From: CAWBRT01 sp963819175
GTDB taxonomy: Bacteria; Acidobacteriota; Terriglobia; Terriglobales; Acidobacteriaceae
Direction: 5' to 3'
Assembly (NCBI GenBank): GCA_963819175.1
Contig: CAWFVJ010000010.1
Coordinates: forward strand, 1-64,000
DNA length: 64,000 nt
Every line of letters starts with the position of its first letter. The first letter of the stretch is position 1. The position numbers and the translations under genes were made by a program. The notes below the pieces were generated by a model. It had not been told where the DNA came from. It saw only the letters and a list, made by a program, of their open reading frames with translations, and ran no database searches. Of the stretch, positions 17,852-27,497 are shown piece after piece.

Positions 17852-18900
17852 CTATGCCTTCGTGGTTCAAGCGTACAGGGCACGGCCCCGGCGATCGCGA
17901 GCGCGCGGACGCCATCGTGGTGGAGAACATCACCAAGAAGTATGGCGATTTCACGGCCGTGGACGGCGTCTCTTTCAGCGTCAAGGACGGCGAAATCTTC
18001 GGACTGCTGGGACCAAACGGCGCGGGCAAGAGCACGCTCATCCGCATGATGACCACGCTCATACCGATCACGGCGGGCAAGGCGTTTATCAACGGACACG
18101 ACGTGCAGAGCGATCCCGATGCGGCCCGCCGCGCCATGGGCGTGATTCCGCAGGCGATGACCAGCGATATCGATCTGACGGTGGAAGAAAACATGAACAT
18201 CTACGCCAAGCTCTACGGCGTGCCGGCCGCGCAGCGCAAACACAATGTGGATGAGCTGCTGGAAGCCGTGGATTTGACGAAATGGCGCGGTGCGCAGACC
18301 AAGACACTCTCCGGCGGCATGCGCCGCAGGGCGGAGATTGCGCGCGGACTGGTGCACAGTCCGAAAATCTTCTTCCTCGATGAACCAACCACCGGGCTCG
18401 ACCCGGTTTCGCGGGTAGCGGTCTGGGAGATGCTGAACAACCTCAAGAGCCGGCGGCAGCTCACCATCCTGATCACCACGCATTACATGGATGAGGCCGA
18501 CCGCTTGTGCGACCGCATTGCGATTGTGGATCACGGCAAGTTGGTGGCGCTTGATTCGCCACAGGCGCTCAAGGAGAGCGTTCCGGGAACGAATGTCATC
18601 GAAGTGCAGTTCGTGGGCGCGCCGGACGACTGGGAGCAGCGATTACACCAGTTGCCGCACGTGACGAGCGTGCAGGCGCAGAGTGCCGGCATGTATCGCG
18701 TGCTCTCCGACAACGGCTCGAACACGACGACTCACCTGGTCTCCATGGCGACAGAAGCAGGCGTTGCGGTGAAGTCTCTGAGCGTGCAGAACACCACCCT
18801 CGACGACGTCTTTGTTCACTACACCGGACGCCAGCTCCGGGATGAGCAGGTAAAGGCCTACGGGTTTGTTATGCCCGACAGGCCGGGGATGCGGCCATGA
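17848..18900 (+). CDS. ABC transporter ATPase (YbhF/DrrA type)
   Basis: Energises the exporter. 350 residues with Walker A GPNGAGKST, Q-loop IPQ, signature LSGGMRRR, Walker B FFLDEPTTGLDP and the H-loop THYMDEADRLCDR, then a C-terminal regulatory extension of about 100 residues as in DrrA-type proteins. It has a single nucleotide-binding domain, unlike the double E. coli YbhF. Start ATG overlaps the adaptor stop. Confidence 0.94.
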   Translation: MTMPSWFKRTGHGPGDRERADAIVVENITKKYGDFTAVDGVSFSVKDGEIFGLLGPNGAGKSTLIRMMTTLIPITAGKAFINGHDVQSDPDAARRAMGVIPQAMTSDIDLTVEENMNIYAKLYGVPAAQRKHNVDELLEAVDLTKWRGAQTKTLSGGMRRRAEIARGLVHSPKIFFLDEPTTGLDPVSRVAVWEMLNNLKSRRQLTILITTHYMDEADRLCDRIAIVDHGKLVALDSPQALKESVPGTNVIEVQFVGAPDDWEQRLHQLPHVTSVQAQSAGMYRVLSDNGSNTTTHLVSMATEAGVAVKSLSVQNTTLDDVFVHYTGRQLRDEQVKAYGFVMPDRPGMRP

Positions 18901-20009
18901 ACAGGATGTTTGCGATTGTGGAGCGCGAGTTGAGGAAGTTCTTTCGCTCGCCTGCCCTGATGCTGGCTTCGATGGTGTTTCCGCTGGTGCAGTTGATCGT
19001 GCTTGGCAACGCCTTCGGCGGCAAGATTCAGGACGCCAGGATGGGCGTAGTCGATGAGGATCACGGCACCCAGGCGCTGCGCATCCGCGAGGCGTTCGAC
19101 TCGGTCGCCGCCAACGTCAGGACCTTCAAGCCCATTTATTACGACAACGACAAGCGGGCGCAGGAAGACGTGCGCACCGGCAAACTGGATGGCGCAGTCA
19201 TTATTCCGCCGCAGTTCTCCAGTAAGTTCTACGAGCAGAACCATCCACGGCTCGGGCTGGTCGTGGATAACTCGGACCAGTTCATGAGCTCCAGCCTTGA
19301 GCAGAAGATGCAGGAGCTCACCGATTCGCTCAACTCGCCCACTGTGCCTGCCCGCATACCGAAGGACATCGCGCTGGAGATCGTCGAACTTTATCCCTAC
19401 ATCGAATACATGAAATATCTGCTGCCGGGTTCCATTGCGCTGGCCATGTTCGTCTCGGTCATGATCGGCGGAGGGATGCTCTACATCGACGACAAGGCAC
19501 GCGGGGTTCACGAAGGATTCCTGGTGACGCCGATCACCAAGCTCGAACTCGTCCTCGGATTGATCACCGCCGGCTCTCTCAAGGCGGTGTTATCCGGGGT
19601 GGTGATCACGACCATCGGCTCGCTGCTGGCCGGAGTGAGCACCATCTTCAATCCGTGGAGCATCCTGCAACTGCTGGTCCTCATTGTCTCCACGTCAATC
19701 GCGTTTAACTCCATGATGTTCCTGATGATGGTGCGGGTGGAAGACCCGCTGGTGCCGCGTGCCATGTTCGGCATTCTCAATACCCTGCTGTTTTTCCCCA
19801 GCGGCAGCATCTATCCGATCAATGCATTTCCCGCGTGGCTGCAGGCGATTGCGCGAGTCGATCCGTTCACCTACGCCGTCCATGGACTCAAAGGAGTGCT
19901 GCTGAAAGAGGCTGGCTTTGCGGCCATTTTTCCAGATGCGCTTTTCCTGACCGTCTTCGGTTTGAGGTGTCTGCTGCTGGCAACCGCGCTGTTCAAGCGG
20001 ACGCTGTAA
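18897..20009 (+). CDS. ABC-2 type permease
   Basis: Membrane part of the exporter, 370 residues. One N-terminal helix (ALMLASMVFPLVQLIVLG), a large extracytoplasmic domain (about 45-170), then five C-terminal helices including LLPGSIALAMFVSVMIGGGM and the typical FLVTPITKLELVLG loop. Overlaps the ATPase gene by four bases. A single permease implies a homodimer. Confidence 0.92.
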   Translation: MNRMFAIVERELRKFFRSPALMLASMVFPLVQLIVLGNAFGGKIQDARMGVVDEDHGTQALRIREAFDSVAANVRTFKPIYYDNDKRAQEDVRTGKLDGAVIIPPQFSSKFYEQNHPRLGLVVDNSDQFMSSSLEQKMQELTDSLNSPTVPARIPKDIALEIVELYPYIEYMKYLLPGSIALAMFVSVMIGGGMLYIDDKARGVHEGFLVTPITKLELVLGLITAGSLKAVLSGVVITTIGSLLAGVSTIFNPWSILQLLVLIVSTSIAFNSMMFLMMVRVEDPLVPRAMFGILNTLLFFPSGSIYPINAFPAWLQAIARVDPFTYAVHGLKGVLLKEAGFAAIFPDALFLTVFGLRCLLLATALFKRTL

Positions 20010-20091
20010 GAAGCACATTGGCGGCGCGCCGGGCGGCGTCGGGTTTATAGTGGTAGACGGAGCCGTCGGCTGGCGAGGAAGCCCCAAAGCA

Positions 20092-20544
20092 ATGGCGACA
20101 ACCCTGTTCGATCACCAACCCTACGATCCGGTGCGCGAGCGCCGCAAGCGCATACGAATCATTGCCGCCGTGGTCGTCATTCTCGCCCTGGCCGCGCTGG
20201 TGTGGTTCCTGCGATATTGGCCTGAGGAACACCGTGTGGATGGATTCTTCACCGCTCTCCAGGCGAAGAATTACGAGCAGGCTTACAGCGTCTGGATGAA
20301 TGACCCCGCGTGGAAACAGCATCCGCAGCAGTACGAGCGCTATCCGTTTAACGCCTTCTATCTCGACTGGGGCCCCGGCGGAGAGTATGGCGTTATCCAG
20401 AATTTCCACATCGATGGAGCCGCCACGCCTCCCGGCCGCGACGCCAGCGGCGTAGTGGTGGTGGTCACGGTGAATCAGCGCGCCGAAAAAGCCCACATCT
20501 GGGTTGAGAAAGCGACCAAGACGCTGAGCTTCTCGCCCTACTAG
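20092..20544 (+). CDS. Membrane-anchored protein of unknown function
   Basis: 150 residues from ATG 20092: a basic N-terminus, one transmembrane helix (IAAVVVILALAALVWFL), then about 110 extracytoplasmic residues with GFFTALQAKNYEQAYSVWM, like small DUF-type domains that follow a single helix. No catalytic motif. It follows the ABC permease by 80 bp on the same strand but need not belong to the operon. Confidence 0.75.
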   Translation: MATTLFDHQPYDPVRERRKRIRIIAAVVVILALAALVWFLRYWPEEHRVDGFFTALQAKNYEQAYSVWMNDPAWKQHPQQYERYPFNAFYLDWGPGGEYGVIQNFHIDGAATPPGRDASGVVVVVTVNQRAEKAHIWVEKATKTLSFSPY

Positions 20545-20575
20545 AGAGCGGTTCCCGGATTGCTATATACCGCCA

Positions 20576-20700
20576 AAGAACGTCATTCCGAGCGAGCGGC
20601 GCTTTGCGACGTGAGTCGAGGAATCTTTTGTTTTGCCTTGCCGCGGAAAAACACAAGATCCCTCCACTTCGTTTCACTTCGGTCGGGATGACGTTTCCTA
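20576..20700. repeat. Inverted intergenic repeat (CGTCATTCCGAGCGAG type)
   Basis: ACGTCATTCCGAGCGAG...GAGGAATC is mirrored by GATCC...CGGGATGACGT about 90 bp later. Similar in style to the other long intergenic repeats in this window. Confidence 0.6.
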
Positions 20701-20769
20701 ATCTGCCTTACCGTGCGGCTACACCAATCCGGGAACTGTCGTAGAGCGGCGCGTCAAACAGATCAACGT

Positions 20770-20995
20770 TTAAGTTTCTCCCAGCCGCCGAAGGCGGCGG
20801 CGGACGGTAGCCCACGGCGCAAGCCGTGGGTGCAAGGGCGTCCAGGATCGCAAGCCCCCGAATGGGGCGACAGAGCCCGGTCGAAATTCTGTCGCCCGCG
20901 TTGCGGGCTTTCCAGATTTCCCATTCCAAAACCCATGGCTGACGCCATGGGCTACCATCTTTTCCCCCGCTTCGCGGGGTCAGTTTGCAGCGTTC
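20770..20995. repeat. String of six short GC-rich hairpins
   Basis: Consecutive self-complementary units: GCCGCCGAAGGCGGC, GCCCACGGCGCAAGCCGTGGG, GCCCCCGAATGGGGC, GCCCGCGTTGCGGGC, CCCATGGCTGACGCCATGGG and CCCCGCTTCGCGGGG. They stand in one row with short AT-richer links. No coding pattern; function unknown. Confidence 0.7.
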
Positions 20996-21035
20996 TGATT
21001 TGTGACGCACGAAGTAGGAATTTTCCAGCAACCTG

Positions 21036-21410
21036 CTAGCAGCAGCGAGACACAGCGAAGCCGTCGGTGTGGGGGTGCAACTTGTGATAGTAGTCCAAAA
21101 TCTCATTGCCGAGCAGCGGGGCAAACACTTCCGTTTCCGCGCAAGCATCCGCGCCGACAAATGACAACGGGTCCAGCACGACATTTGGATTGCCAGGCGC
21201 ATCATGCTCGTGACCTGTAGGATATGCCGGCAGCACTACGGAGATCTTCTTTCTTGAAATCGAACTCTCGCTTTGGACCGTTACGCGGTCGCCACGGACC
21301 TTCTCGATCTTGAATTTGCAGTCGGGAGTACTGATGGCTTCCAAGTGCTCTCTCAGCGTGCTTAGAGTAACCACATTAATACTTTGAAAGCGTTTAGATA
21401 GTATGCGCAT
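21036..21410 (-). CDS. Hypothetical protein
   Basis: 124 residues, MRILSKRFQSINVVTLSTLR... with mixed charge, no signal peptide, no membrane helix and no motif I know. GGGGGTG precedes the ATG. Codon use is less GC-rich than its neighbours, which may hint at transfer. It stands alone beside the hairpin string. Confidence 0.5.
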   Translation of the reverse strand: MRILSKRFQSINVVTLSTLREHLEAISTPDCKFKIEKVRGDRVTVQSESSISRKKISVVLPAYPTGHEHDAPGNPNVVLDPLSFVGADACAETEVFAPLLGNEILDYYHKLHPHTDGFAVSRCC

Positions 21411-21471
21411 AATGCACCCCCAACGTCGCTACATACATTATATCCGCATTACATCAGGTGACTAAGTGGAA

Positions 21472-22590
21472 TCAGCGAAATGCCTGCGCCATAAAGCGGC
21501 ACAGATGCCATGCGTCCATGTATTTGTAGGGAGTCTCGCCCAGGGTGTAGTGGCCGCAGGGAAGGCAGCGCACGATGGTATTGAGCTGGCGCCGCGCAAA
21601 CTCGCCCGCAGCCTGGCGGGAGAATTCGGGAAGGAAAGTTAGGTCGTACTTGGCCCAGATCATCAGAGACTTCTTCGGCCAGCGGGCAAATTTATTGAAG
21701 TATGCCATGGGGCTTACCGCCAGCAGCGCTCGCCGCAAGCCTTGCTGGTCGAGCACCGGTTCGACGCCTTCACGCACGTGGCGCGTCGACTGGCCCGTCC
21801 AGACCACGTCTCCGAAATAAGTCGAAGCGTGGTTAAAGGCATTGATTTTGAGCCGCGCATCGTGCGCACTGGCGATGAACGCGTAGCACGATCCCAGGCT
21901 GGTGCCCAGAATCCCAAATTCGGAATAACCCTCGGATTCAAGCCAATCGAGGCAGGCGCGAATGTCGCAGACGGCCTGCCGCCCGGCGTCGATGGTGCGG
22001 CCCATGTTCGCCGAAACCGCGTAGTCGGCGCGCTGCAACTCCGCCGGCATGCGAACGTCGTGATAGGGCATGGACATCCGCAGGGCCGCGATGCCGCTCA
22101 TGTTAAGAATGCGGCACAGCGCATTGTGGCTGAGGGCGTCGGCATTCCATTGCGGCAGCACGATTACGGCACGGCGGCCACGGGCCGGAAACCAGCGCGC
22201 ATTCATCGTGTTGTTTTCCGGGTAGAGCGATTCCACCGGCGACGTAAAGCGCAGGAACAACCCCGTCTTGTTTGCGAACCGCAGTTCGTCTTCCGGCTTG
22301 GCTTGGCTTCCGGTGGCGTACACGCGTATCGGCAGCCGCTCGAGGTGGAAATCCGTGGGCTTTTCGTAGCTGTAAAACTCATCGCTGTTGGCTACGAGTT
22401 TTTCGTTCAGTTCAAAGAAGAAGCGCTGCGTCTCTTCCGGAGCGGCGGGGGCTTCGCCGTCGACTCCCGGCCAGCGCCGGCTCCACTCCAGACCCCAGTC
22501 GAATGGGCGTGCCACGCGATTGGTATCGCGCGTGGTCAGCCGGTGCTCCCACCGGTACATCCATTCCTGGTAGCGTCTCAGCACACTCAT
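21472..22590 (-). CDS. Alpha/beta hydrolase, ABHD18-like
   Basis: 372 residues. Nucleophile elbow GTSLGS at about residues 227-232, an acidic residue in IWAKYDLTF and a late histidine in CGHYTLGETPYK fit a Ser-Asp-His triad. RAVIVLPQWNAD is typical of the ABHD18 (DUF2048) group, whose substrate is unknown. No signal peptide. It stands alone. Confidence 0.8.
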   Translation of the reverse strand: MSVLRRYQEWMYRWEHRLTTRDTNRVARPFDWGLEWSRRWPGVDGEAPAAPEETQRFFFELNEKLVANSDEFYSYEKPTDFHLERLPIRVYATGSQAKPEDELRFANKTGLFLRFTSPVESLYPENNTMNARWFPARGRRAVIVLPQWNADALSHNALCRILNMSGIAALRMSMPYHDVRMPAELQRADYAVSANMGRTIDAGRQAVCDIRACLDWLESEGYSEFGILGTSLGSCYAFIASAHDARLKINAFNHASTYFGDVVWTGQSTRHVREGVEPVLDQQGLRRALLAVSPMAYFNKFARWPKKSLMIWAKYDLTFLPEFSRQAAGEFARRQLNTIVRCLPCGHYTLGETPYKYMDAWHLCRFMAQAFR

Positions 22591-22711
22591 TCCCTTAGTT
22601 TAAGGCTAACCCAAGTCCCGGCCACACAAAAGCCGTTTGCGGTGAACGGATGCGGAGATGGGCTGAACGGTCACATTCGTACCCGAACGCGGGTTCTCTC
22701 GCCAGTCTCGG

Positions 22712-23200
22712 TCATCCTGAAACCACGGACTCGATCACGATCTCCGGCTCATGGCTCACCTGGAAGTTGACCGAGCGAGCGATGAAACACATCTGCTGCG
22801 CCCGCTGATGTAGATACCGTGCCAGCTCAGTTTTGGAGCCGTCGGCAATCGTCATGCGCGGATGCAACACGACGGTGGTGAATTCGCCGCTGCCATCCTG
22901 ATTTTCGCGCATCGTGCCAACGGGCGAATCTTCGTACGCGGTGACCACGATGCCTGCTTCGGCGCAAAGGTGCAGCACCCATAACATGTGGCATCCGGAG
23001 AGCGCTGCGATCAGCAACTCCTCCGGATTGTAACGCGAGCCATCGCCGCGAAAGGCAGGATCGGAGCTGCCCGGAATGGGCACACGCTTTTCGCCGCCGC
23101 TGATCTCGTGATCACGCGAGTAGGCGCGGTAATGGGACGTGCCGCTGCCAAGATTGCCGGTCCAGGTGGCCGCGAGTTGGTAGTGATGCTCTTTAATCAT
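22712..23200 (-). CDS. OsmC-family peroxiredoxin
   Basis: OsmC/Ohr proteins reduce organic hydroperoxides through two cysteines. 162 residues from ATG 23200. The first Cys is in LSGCHMLWVLHLCAEAG and the second in MCFIARSVNF, matching the YhfA/OsmC layout; RYNPEELLIAAL is the usual lead-in. The ORF could extend to 23242, but that adds repeat-derived residues. Confidence 0.88.
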   Translation of the reverse strand: MIKEHHYQLAATWTGNLGSGTSHYRAYSRDHEISGGEKRVPIPGSSDPAFRGDGSRYNPEELLIAALSGCHMLWVLHLCAEAGIVVTAYEDSPVGTMRENQDGSGEFTTVVLHPRMTIADGSKTELARYLHQRAQQMCFIARSVNFQVSHEPEIVIESVVSG

Positions 23201-23235
23201 CGTCTTCGCCGTGAGGTGAAAAAAGATTACCCGCT

Positions 23236-23281
23236 GTTTCAAACAGCAGATCCTTCGCTTTGCTCAGGATGACACCTCGGA
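23236..23281. repeat. Intergenic repeat (AACAGCAGATCCTTCG type)
   Basis: Contains AACAGCAGATCCTTCGCTTT and CTCAGGATGACACCTCGGAA, the right half of the unit seen at 15845-15906. It lies between osmC and the SDR gene. Confidence 0.65.
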
Positions 23282-23403
23282 AAATATGTTTCCGCAGAGC
23301 CGTACTTCCAAAAATAGGTTGCGGAACAGCCCACAGGCTCTTCCACTTCCGTTCGATGAAGCGTTCGGAATCGCGGATGCCGTACGGCGAGCAAAGCCGC
23401 GAT

Positions 23404-24192
23404 CTACTGCGCCAGATATCCGCCATCGACAGCAAGGGTGTGGCCGGTAACCATGTCCGATGCTTGCGTAGCCAGAAACAATGCGGCGCCGGCGATCTCG
23501 TCAGCCTCGGCCATCCGTCCCATCGGCGTGATGCGCTCGATCTCGGCGACCAGGTCCGGACGCTCCAACAGGGGCTTGATGAGGTCCGTCCGGACCCATG
23601 TGGGGGCGATGGCATTTACGCGGATGCCGCAACGAGCCCACTCGACGGCGAGCGCTCGCGTCATGTTGATCACCGCGCCCTTGCTCGCCTGATAAGAGAT
23701 GTTGGGATAAAGACCGCCTCCGGAGAATCCCATGATCGAGGCGATGTTCACGATGCGTCCGCTCCGCTGTTTCAGCATGTAGCGCGCCGCCGCCTTACAG
23801 CACAGGAAAACGCCACTCAGGTTCGTCTCGATCACCTCGTTCCACAGTTCCAGCGACAGCTCAACCGTGGGCCGGCGGATGGACTTGCCCGCGCTGTTCA
23901 CCAGAACATCGACCCGGCCATGCCTGGCAAAGACGCTCGCGAATGCCTCATCGACCTCTTTCTCGCTCGAAACATCCAGCGCGATGGCCTCGGCCGCCCC
24001 TCCCGCCTGCACAATCGACTCGACGGCCGCCACCGAAGCTTCCGGGTCGAAATCGAGAATGACCACCCGCGCACCGACCCGCGCAAAGCACTTTGCGATG
24101 GCTCTGCCGATCCCTTTTGCACCGCCGGTCACGACAGCAACTTCGCCGTCCAGTCGAAAGGCGCGCTCTGGATTAAAAGAATTTGTTTCCAT
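23404..24192 (-). CDS. Short-chain dehydrogenase/reductase
   Basis: 262 residues from ATG 24192 (AAAGGAAAC upstream). NAD(P)-binding TGGAKGIGRAI, NSAG, catalytic Ser region and YQASKGA (Tyr-x3-Lys), and the late GGYLAQ end: a classical SDR like gluconate-5-dehydrogenase or FabG. The aspartate in VVILDFDPE favours NAD. It may share a sugar route with the SDR-transketolase set at 27.5-30.2 kb, but it is not in the same transcript. Confidence 0.88.
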   Translation of the reverse strand: METNSFNPERAFRLDGEVAVVTGGAKGIGRAIAKCFARVGARVVILDFDPEASVAAVESIVQAGGAAEAIALDVSSEKEVDEAFASVFARHGRVDVLVNSAGKSIRRPTVELSLELWNEVIETNLSGVFLCCKAAARYMLKQRSGRIVNIASIMGFSGGGLYPNISYQASKGAVINMTRALAVEWARCGIRVNAIAPTWVRTDLIKPLLERPDLVAEIERITPMGRMAEADEIAGAALFLATQASDMVTGHTLAVDGGYLAQ

Positions 24193-24332
24193 GTTTCCTT
24201 TCTCCTCGCTGCCGCTGCATACTCCGCGCGGCGACTGAATGCCAAGCTGCTGCATGGATCTACGAAACTATCATCTCGCAGATCACCCAACACATGTCGA
24301 GGTTGGGCCATTGCGACGTCGGTTCGCAAACC

Positions 24333-24373
24333 GGGGTCCCCGGAGACGGCTGTTTCTGCCGTTGCTGGGGTGG
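24333..24373 (+). repeat. Hairpin of a second repeat family (GGTCCCCGG head)
   Basis: GGGGTCCCCGG...TGCTGGGGTGG with inner ACGGC/GCCGT pairing. The element at 27355-27396 has the same head and foot but a different inner stem. A separate GCGGGC/GCCCGC hairpin follows near 24425. The gap 24193-24599 holds no visible gene. Confidence 0.6.
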
Positions 24374-24599
24374 AAGAGCGGCGAACCTGACACCGAGTTC
24401 CTTCGCTGCGCTCGGGATTTCGCCTGCGGGCTTGGACGCCCGCAAAACGGCTCAACCTCACGATGACGCAGCAGCGAAGTACACAGTATCTCTGGTGTTG
24501 GCCTGAATGCGGAGAAGGAATTTTTGCACAACTTGGGCGGCCAGAAGAATCAGATTTCAATTCAGCTGAGACAACGCGACACCAGCCTGCTGGAAAGGC

Positions 24600-24935
24600 T
24601 CAGGCCGGACCTTCACCCTGAGGCTTAACGGCGACGGCGGCCGCAGTGCTCTGCTGTGCCGCGCTGTTCACCATATCTTTCAATTCCTTACTGGGTTTGA
24701 AGAAAGGAATCTTCTTGGCCGGAACCTCGACCCGGTCGCCGGTCTTGGGATTGCGACCGACACGGGGCTTGCGCTGGCGCGTCCGAAAACTGCCAAAGCC
24801 ACGAATCTCGATCTTGTCTCCCGACCGCAGGGCCCGCACTACACTGTCGAAGATGGTTTCAACAATCACCTCGCTGTCCTTGCGCGTAAGTTCCGCAAGA
24901 CGCGAGACTTCTTCGATTAAGTCAGCTTTGGTCAT
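24600..24935 (-). CDS. HU/IHF-family DNA-binding protein
   Basis: Histone-like protein that bends DNA. 111 residues from ATG 24935 (GGAGAAG upstream). MTKADLIEEVSRLAELT, the arm motif GRNPKTGDRVEVPAKKIP and FKPSKELKDMVN are typical, followed by an alanine-rich tail of about 20 residues. It resembles the beta-IHF/HU branch common outside Proteobacteria. An upstream extension is not likely. Confidence 0.92.
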   Translation of the reverse strand: MTKADLIEEVSRLAELTRKDSEVIVETIFDSVVRALRSGDKIEIRGFGSFRTRQRKPRVGRNPKTGDRVEVPAKKIPFFKPSKELKDMVNSAAQQSTAAAVAVKPQGEGPA

Positions 24936-25139
24936 GGATCGCTTCTCCGCGGCTTCACTCACTGGAAACATCCCGTTGACAGTAGCACAAGAGACTTGCC
25001 TTCCTGAAATTCTGCTACGCAGGATAACAATCTCAAATTCTACAATGAGTTGGCAAGAAAAGGTGCTGTTAAAGAGATTAAAACTCAGGCACAAACACTA
25101 TTATTTGATTATTTTCCCTCGGCTGGCCGCCAAAAGCCC

Positions 25140-26057
25140 TCATTTCCATAAATAGTAGAAGCCGACGTTGGTTTGCAATAGCTTAGCCCCGTCGGGCAGA
25201 TACTCGGAAACATCACCGAAGACGAGGTCGAGCAGGTTCACTCGCGGTTTGCGATAGCGGACGAGCGAAGGCTTGCCATGAATGCCCACGGCGTCTGCCG
25301 TCTCCTTCACCGCCGCCCGGAAGTCGCCTATCTGGTCAATCAGCTTCAGGCCGAGTGCCTGCTGGCCGGTCCAAACCTTGCCATCAGCGATGGAACGGAT
25401 GCCGTCCTCGGGCATGTGCCGGCCTTCCGCGACGGAGTGAATGAACTGCCCGTGCATGTTGTCGATAAGCCCCTGGAAGTACTGCTTTTCCGCCGCTGTC
25501 ATCTCGCGCAGCGGCGAGCCGGTGTCCTTGAACTCACCCGCCTTGAAGACGATTGCCCGGAGCTTGGCCCAGCGCACCAGCTCTTCGTAGTTGAACCACT
25601 CGGCGATCACTCCAATGCTGCCGACGATGGAGGCTTCATCCGAGTAGATTTTGTCGGTCGCCGAAGCCACATAGTAAGCGCCGCTGGCGCCAACCGTGGA
25701 GATCGAGGCCACGATGCGCTTGTGCTTCTCATCGCGAATGCGCTTGACTTCGCGGTAGATCTCCTCGGAAGCCGCTGCGCCGCCCCCCGGCGAATTGATA
25801 TGGATGATAATGGCGCGAATCGACTTGTCATCGGCGAACTTGTGCAGTGCCTCAACCGTCTGCTTCGGGTCGAGGATGACGCCTTCCAGATCGACAACGC
25901 CAATCTTTCCTCCGGAGCCGGCCACACTGTAGGCGTAGTCGGAGGAGGGCCGGAAGCTGTAATAGGCAATTGCGAACAGCGCCGCCATGAAGAGCAGAAA
26001 AGCAGCGGATCCGAAGACAGCCCAACGCATTCCGCGTGAATGACGACCTTCAGCCAT
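25140..26057 (-). CDS. sppA: Signal peptide peptidase SppA (short type)
   Basis: Inner-membrane serine protease that degrades released signal peptides. 305 residues: a transmembrane anchor at about 11-33, the protease fold, nucleophile Ser125 in VGASGAYY and general-base Lys177 in EFKDTGSP. Length and Ser/Lys spacing fit the short 36-kDa SppA group. GGAGG lies about 12 bases upstream of the ATG. It follows the FecR-like gene. Confidence 0.92.
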   Translation of the reverse strand: MAEGRHSRGMRWAVFGSAAFLLFMAALFAIAYYSFRPSSDYAYSVAGSGGKIGVVDLEGVILDPKQTVEALHKFADDKSIRAIIIHINSPGGGAAASEEIYREVKRIRDEKHKRIVASISTVGASGAYYVASATDKIYSDEASIVGSIGVIAEWFNYEELVRWAKLRAIVFKAGEFKDTGSPLREMTAAEKQYFQGLIDNMHGQFIHSVAEGRHMPEDGIRSIADGKVWTGQQALGLKLIDQIGDFRAAVKETADAVGIHGKPSLVRYRKPRVNLLDLVFGDVSEYLPDGAKLLQTNVGFYYLWK

Positions 26058-26063
26058 AACTGT

Positions 26064-27009
26064 TTACCCGCCTCCGAGAGCTTTCGAGAAAAATCGCCCG
26101 ATGCGATGAAAGAACCCGTGCTTTTCGGCGGCGGGCTGCGCAATCGGGGATTTGGCTGGCTTAGCCGTTGAAGCCTGCGGCGGGTACAACAGGTTTCGGG
26201 TCTGGTGCCTCAGTCGCCTGTTTCGTCTCCGGGGCCGCTCGATTGCCCGATGCCATCGACAACCGCGAGGCGCTGTACGCGGGCGCCGCCGAGCCGCCCT
26301 GATACACCATCGGGGTATCCATCTGAAGATGAGTTTCCGGCGGGGGTTTCTGCTGGGGCGGCGGTGACAGCGGCGGCGGGGTGGCAGTGCTCACAGCCGG
26401 GGCCTGCACGGCCGACGCTGGAGGAGCGGGACAGCCGCAACCGGCGAACGAACCTTTCTTCGCTTCGGCAATTTTTCCTTCGGCAAACGTCACGGCAGAA
26501 TCGGGCGCCACCTGATAACTGCCTCCGCCAAGAATTTCGCTGACGATAATGCCGGCTTCGGAGCCCTCCAGCGGACGCACGCAGGTGGTGCCGCTGGAGT
26601 CCGCAGCCAGAGCCAAGTGGAAGGTGCCCGGCCCGATCATCTGGATTCGGAAATCGGGTGTCATCACCGTATCGGTTCCAGCAGCCAGCGCATAATGCAA
26701 TTCGAGCGAGCCGGTATTGAAGCCGATCATGAGTTCCCCGCCCGAGGGAGAGGTGTTCACGCTGAGGCTGGTGCGGGGACAGATGCGAAGTTCGCCACCA
26801 CGCTGCAGTTTGAGTACGGCTGCGCTCTGGCCGGCACTGACCTGCGAACCACCCAGCACGCTGGTTCCACTGGCCGCCAGCACCACCGAACCGCGGACCG
26901 ATGCTTCACCGGCAAAGAGATCCCCCACCGGAGCTTGGGCCTGGAGCACGGCAGGAGCCAGCGCAACAGCGAGAACAAGCGCGAAACAAGTCCTCAAGGT
27001 CACAGCCAT
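26064..27009 (-). CDS. FecR-like exported protein, possible frameshift near the C-terminus
   Basis: Starts at ATG 27009 with a signal peptide (FALVLAVALAPAVLQAQA), then a FecR-like beta region (VLAASGTSVLGGSQVSAGQ, GTFHLALAADSS) and a proline-rich tail PPPLSPPPQQKPPP. As read it stops at 26161 after PAAGFNG. Removing one base at 26164-26168 reopens a frame of about 33 residues ending GFFHRIGRFFSKALGGG, an amphipathic end I associate with such acidobacterial proteins, and gives 314 aa. The extension is inference; the N-terminal part is firm. Confidence 0.65.
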
Positions 27010-27354
27010 CTCACCATTGAAACACAAATTACTGCTCCCCGCGGTAGTTGCGCGCGCCGGGGTGCGGCCGACTGCCGGTCATGGTTGTCATTAGCAACCT
27101 GCCCGGAGGAAAGCGTCTTTCATGCCATCAGGGAGATTTCATCGGAGGGGGTGTCGATATTGCTGAGCGAGCAGGTCACCACTCGCGCCTGCGTATGGAA
27201 ACGGGTCGAGCGGCCTTGAAAGGCCCCAGCGAAGAACTGGCGACAAACGAACGTCCGCGCCGCGCATTTGGCCACAAATGCGTCAACAAAGAAACCTTCA
27301 GAACCGCTAGGCCGGATTAGCGGAAGGTGCGTCCGTTAATGTAGCCGGGCTCTC

Positions 27355-27396
27355 GGGGTCCCCGGCAAACGCCGCATTTGCGTTTGCTGGGGTGAC
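27355..27396 (+). repeat. Hairpin of the GGTCCCCGG family
   Basis: GGGGTCCCCGGCAAACGC pairs with GCGTTTGCTGGGG. Same head and foot as 24333-24373 with another stem sequence. No gene is visible in 27010-27497. Confidence 0.65.
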
Positions 27397-27497
27397 ATTC
27401 AGCCCGACGATGATCGTGCCGGATACACTGACTCTGGATCTGCACTAAATGCGGCCTTACGCTTGTCGGCCCGAGCTAGCCACAAACTTTCTGGTTC

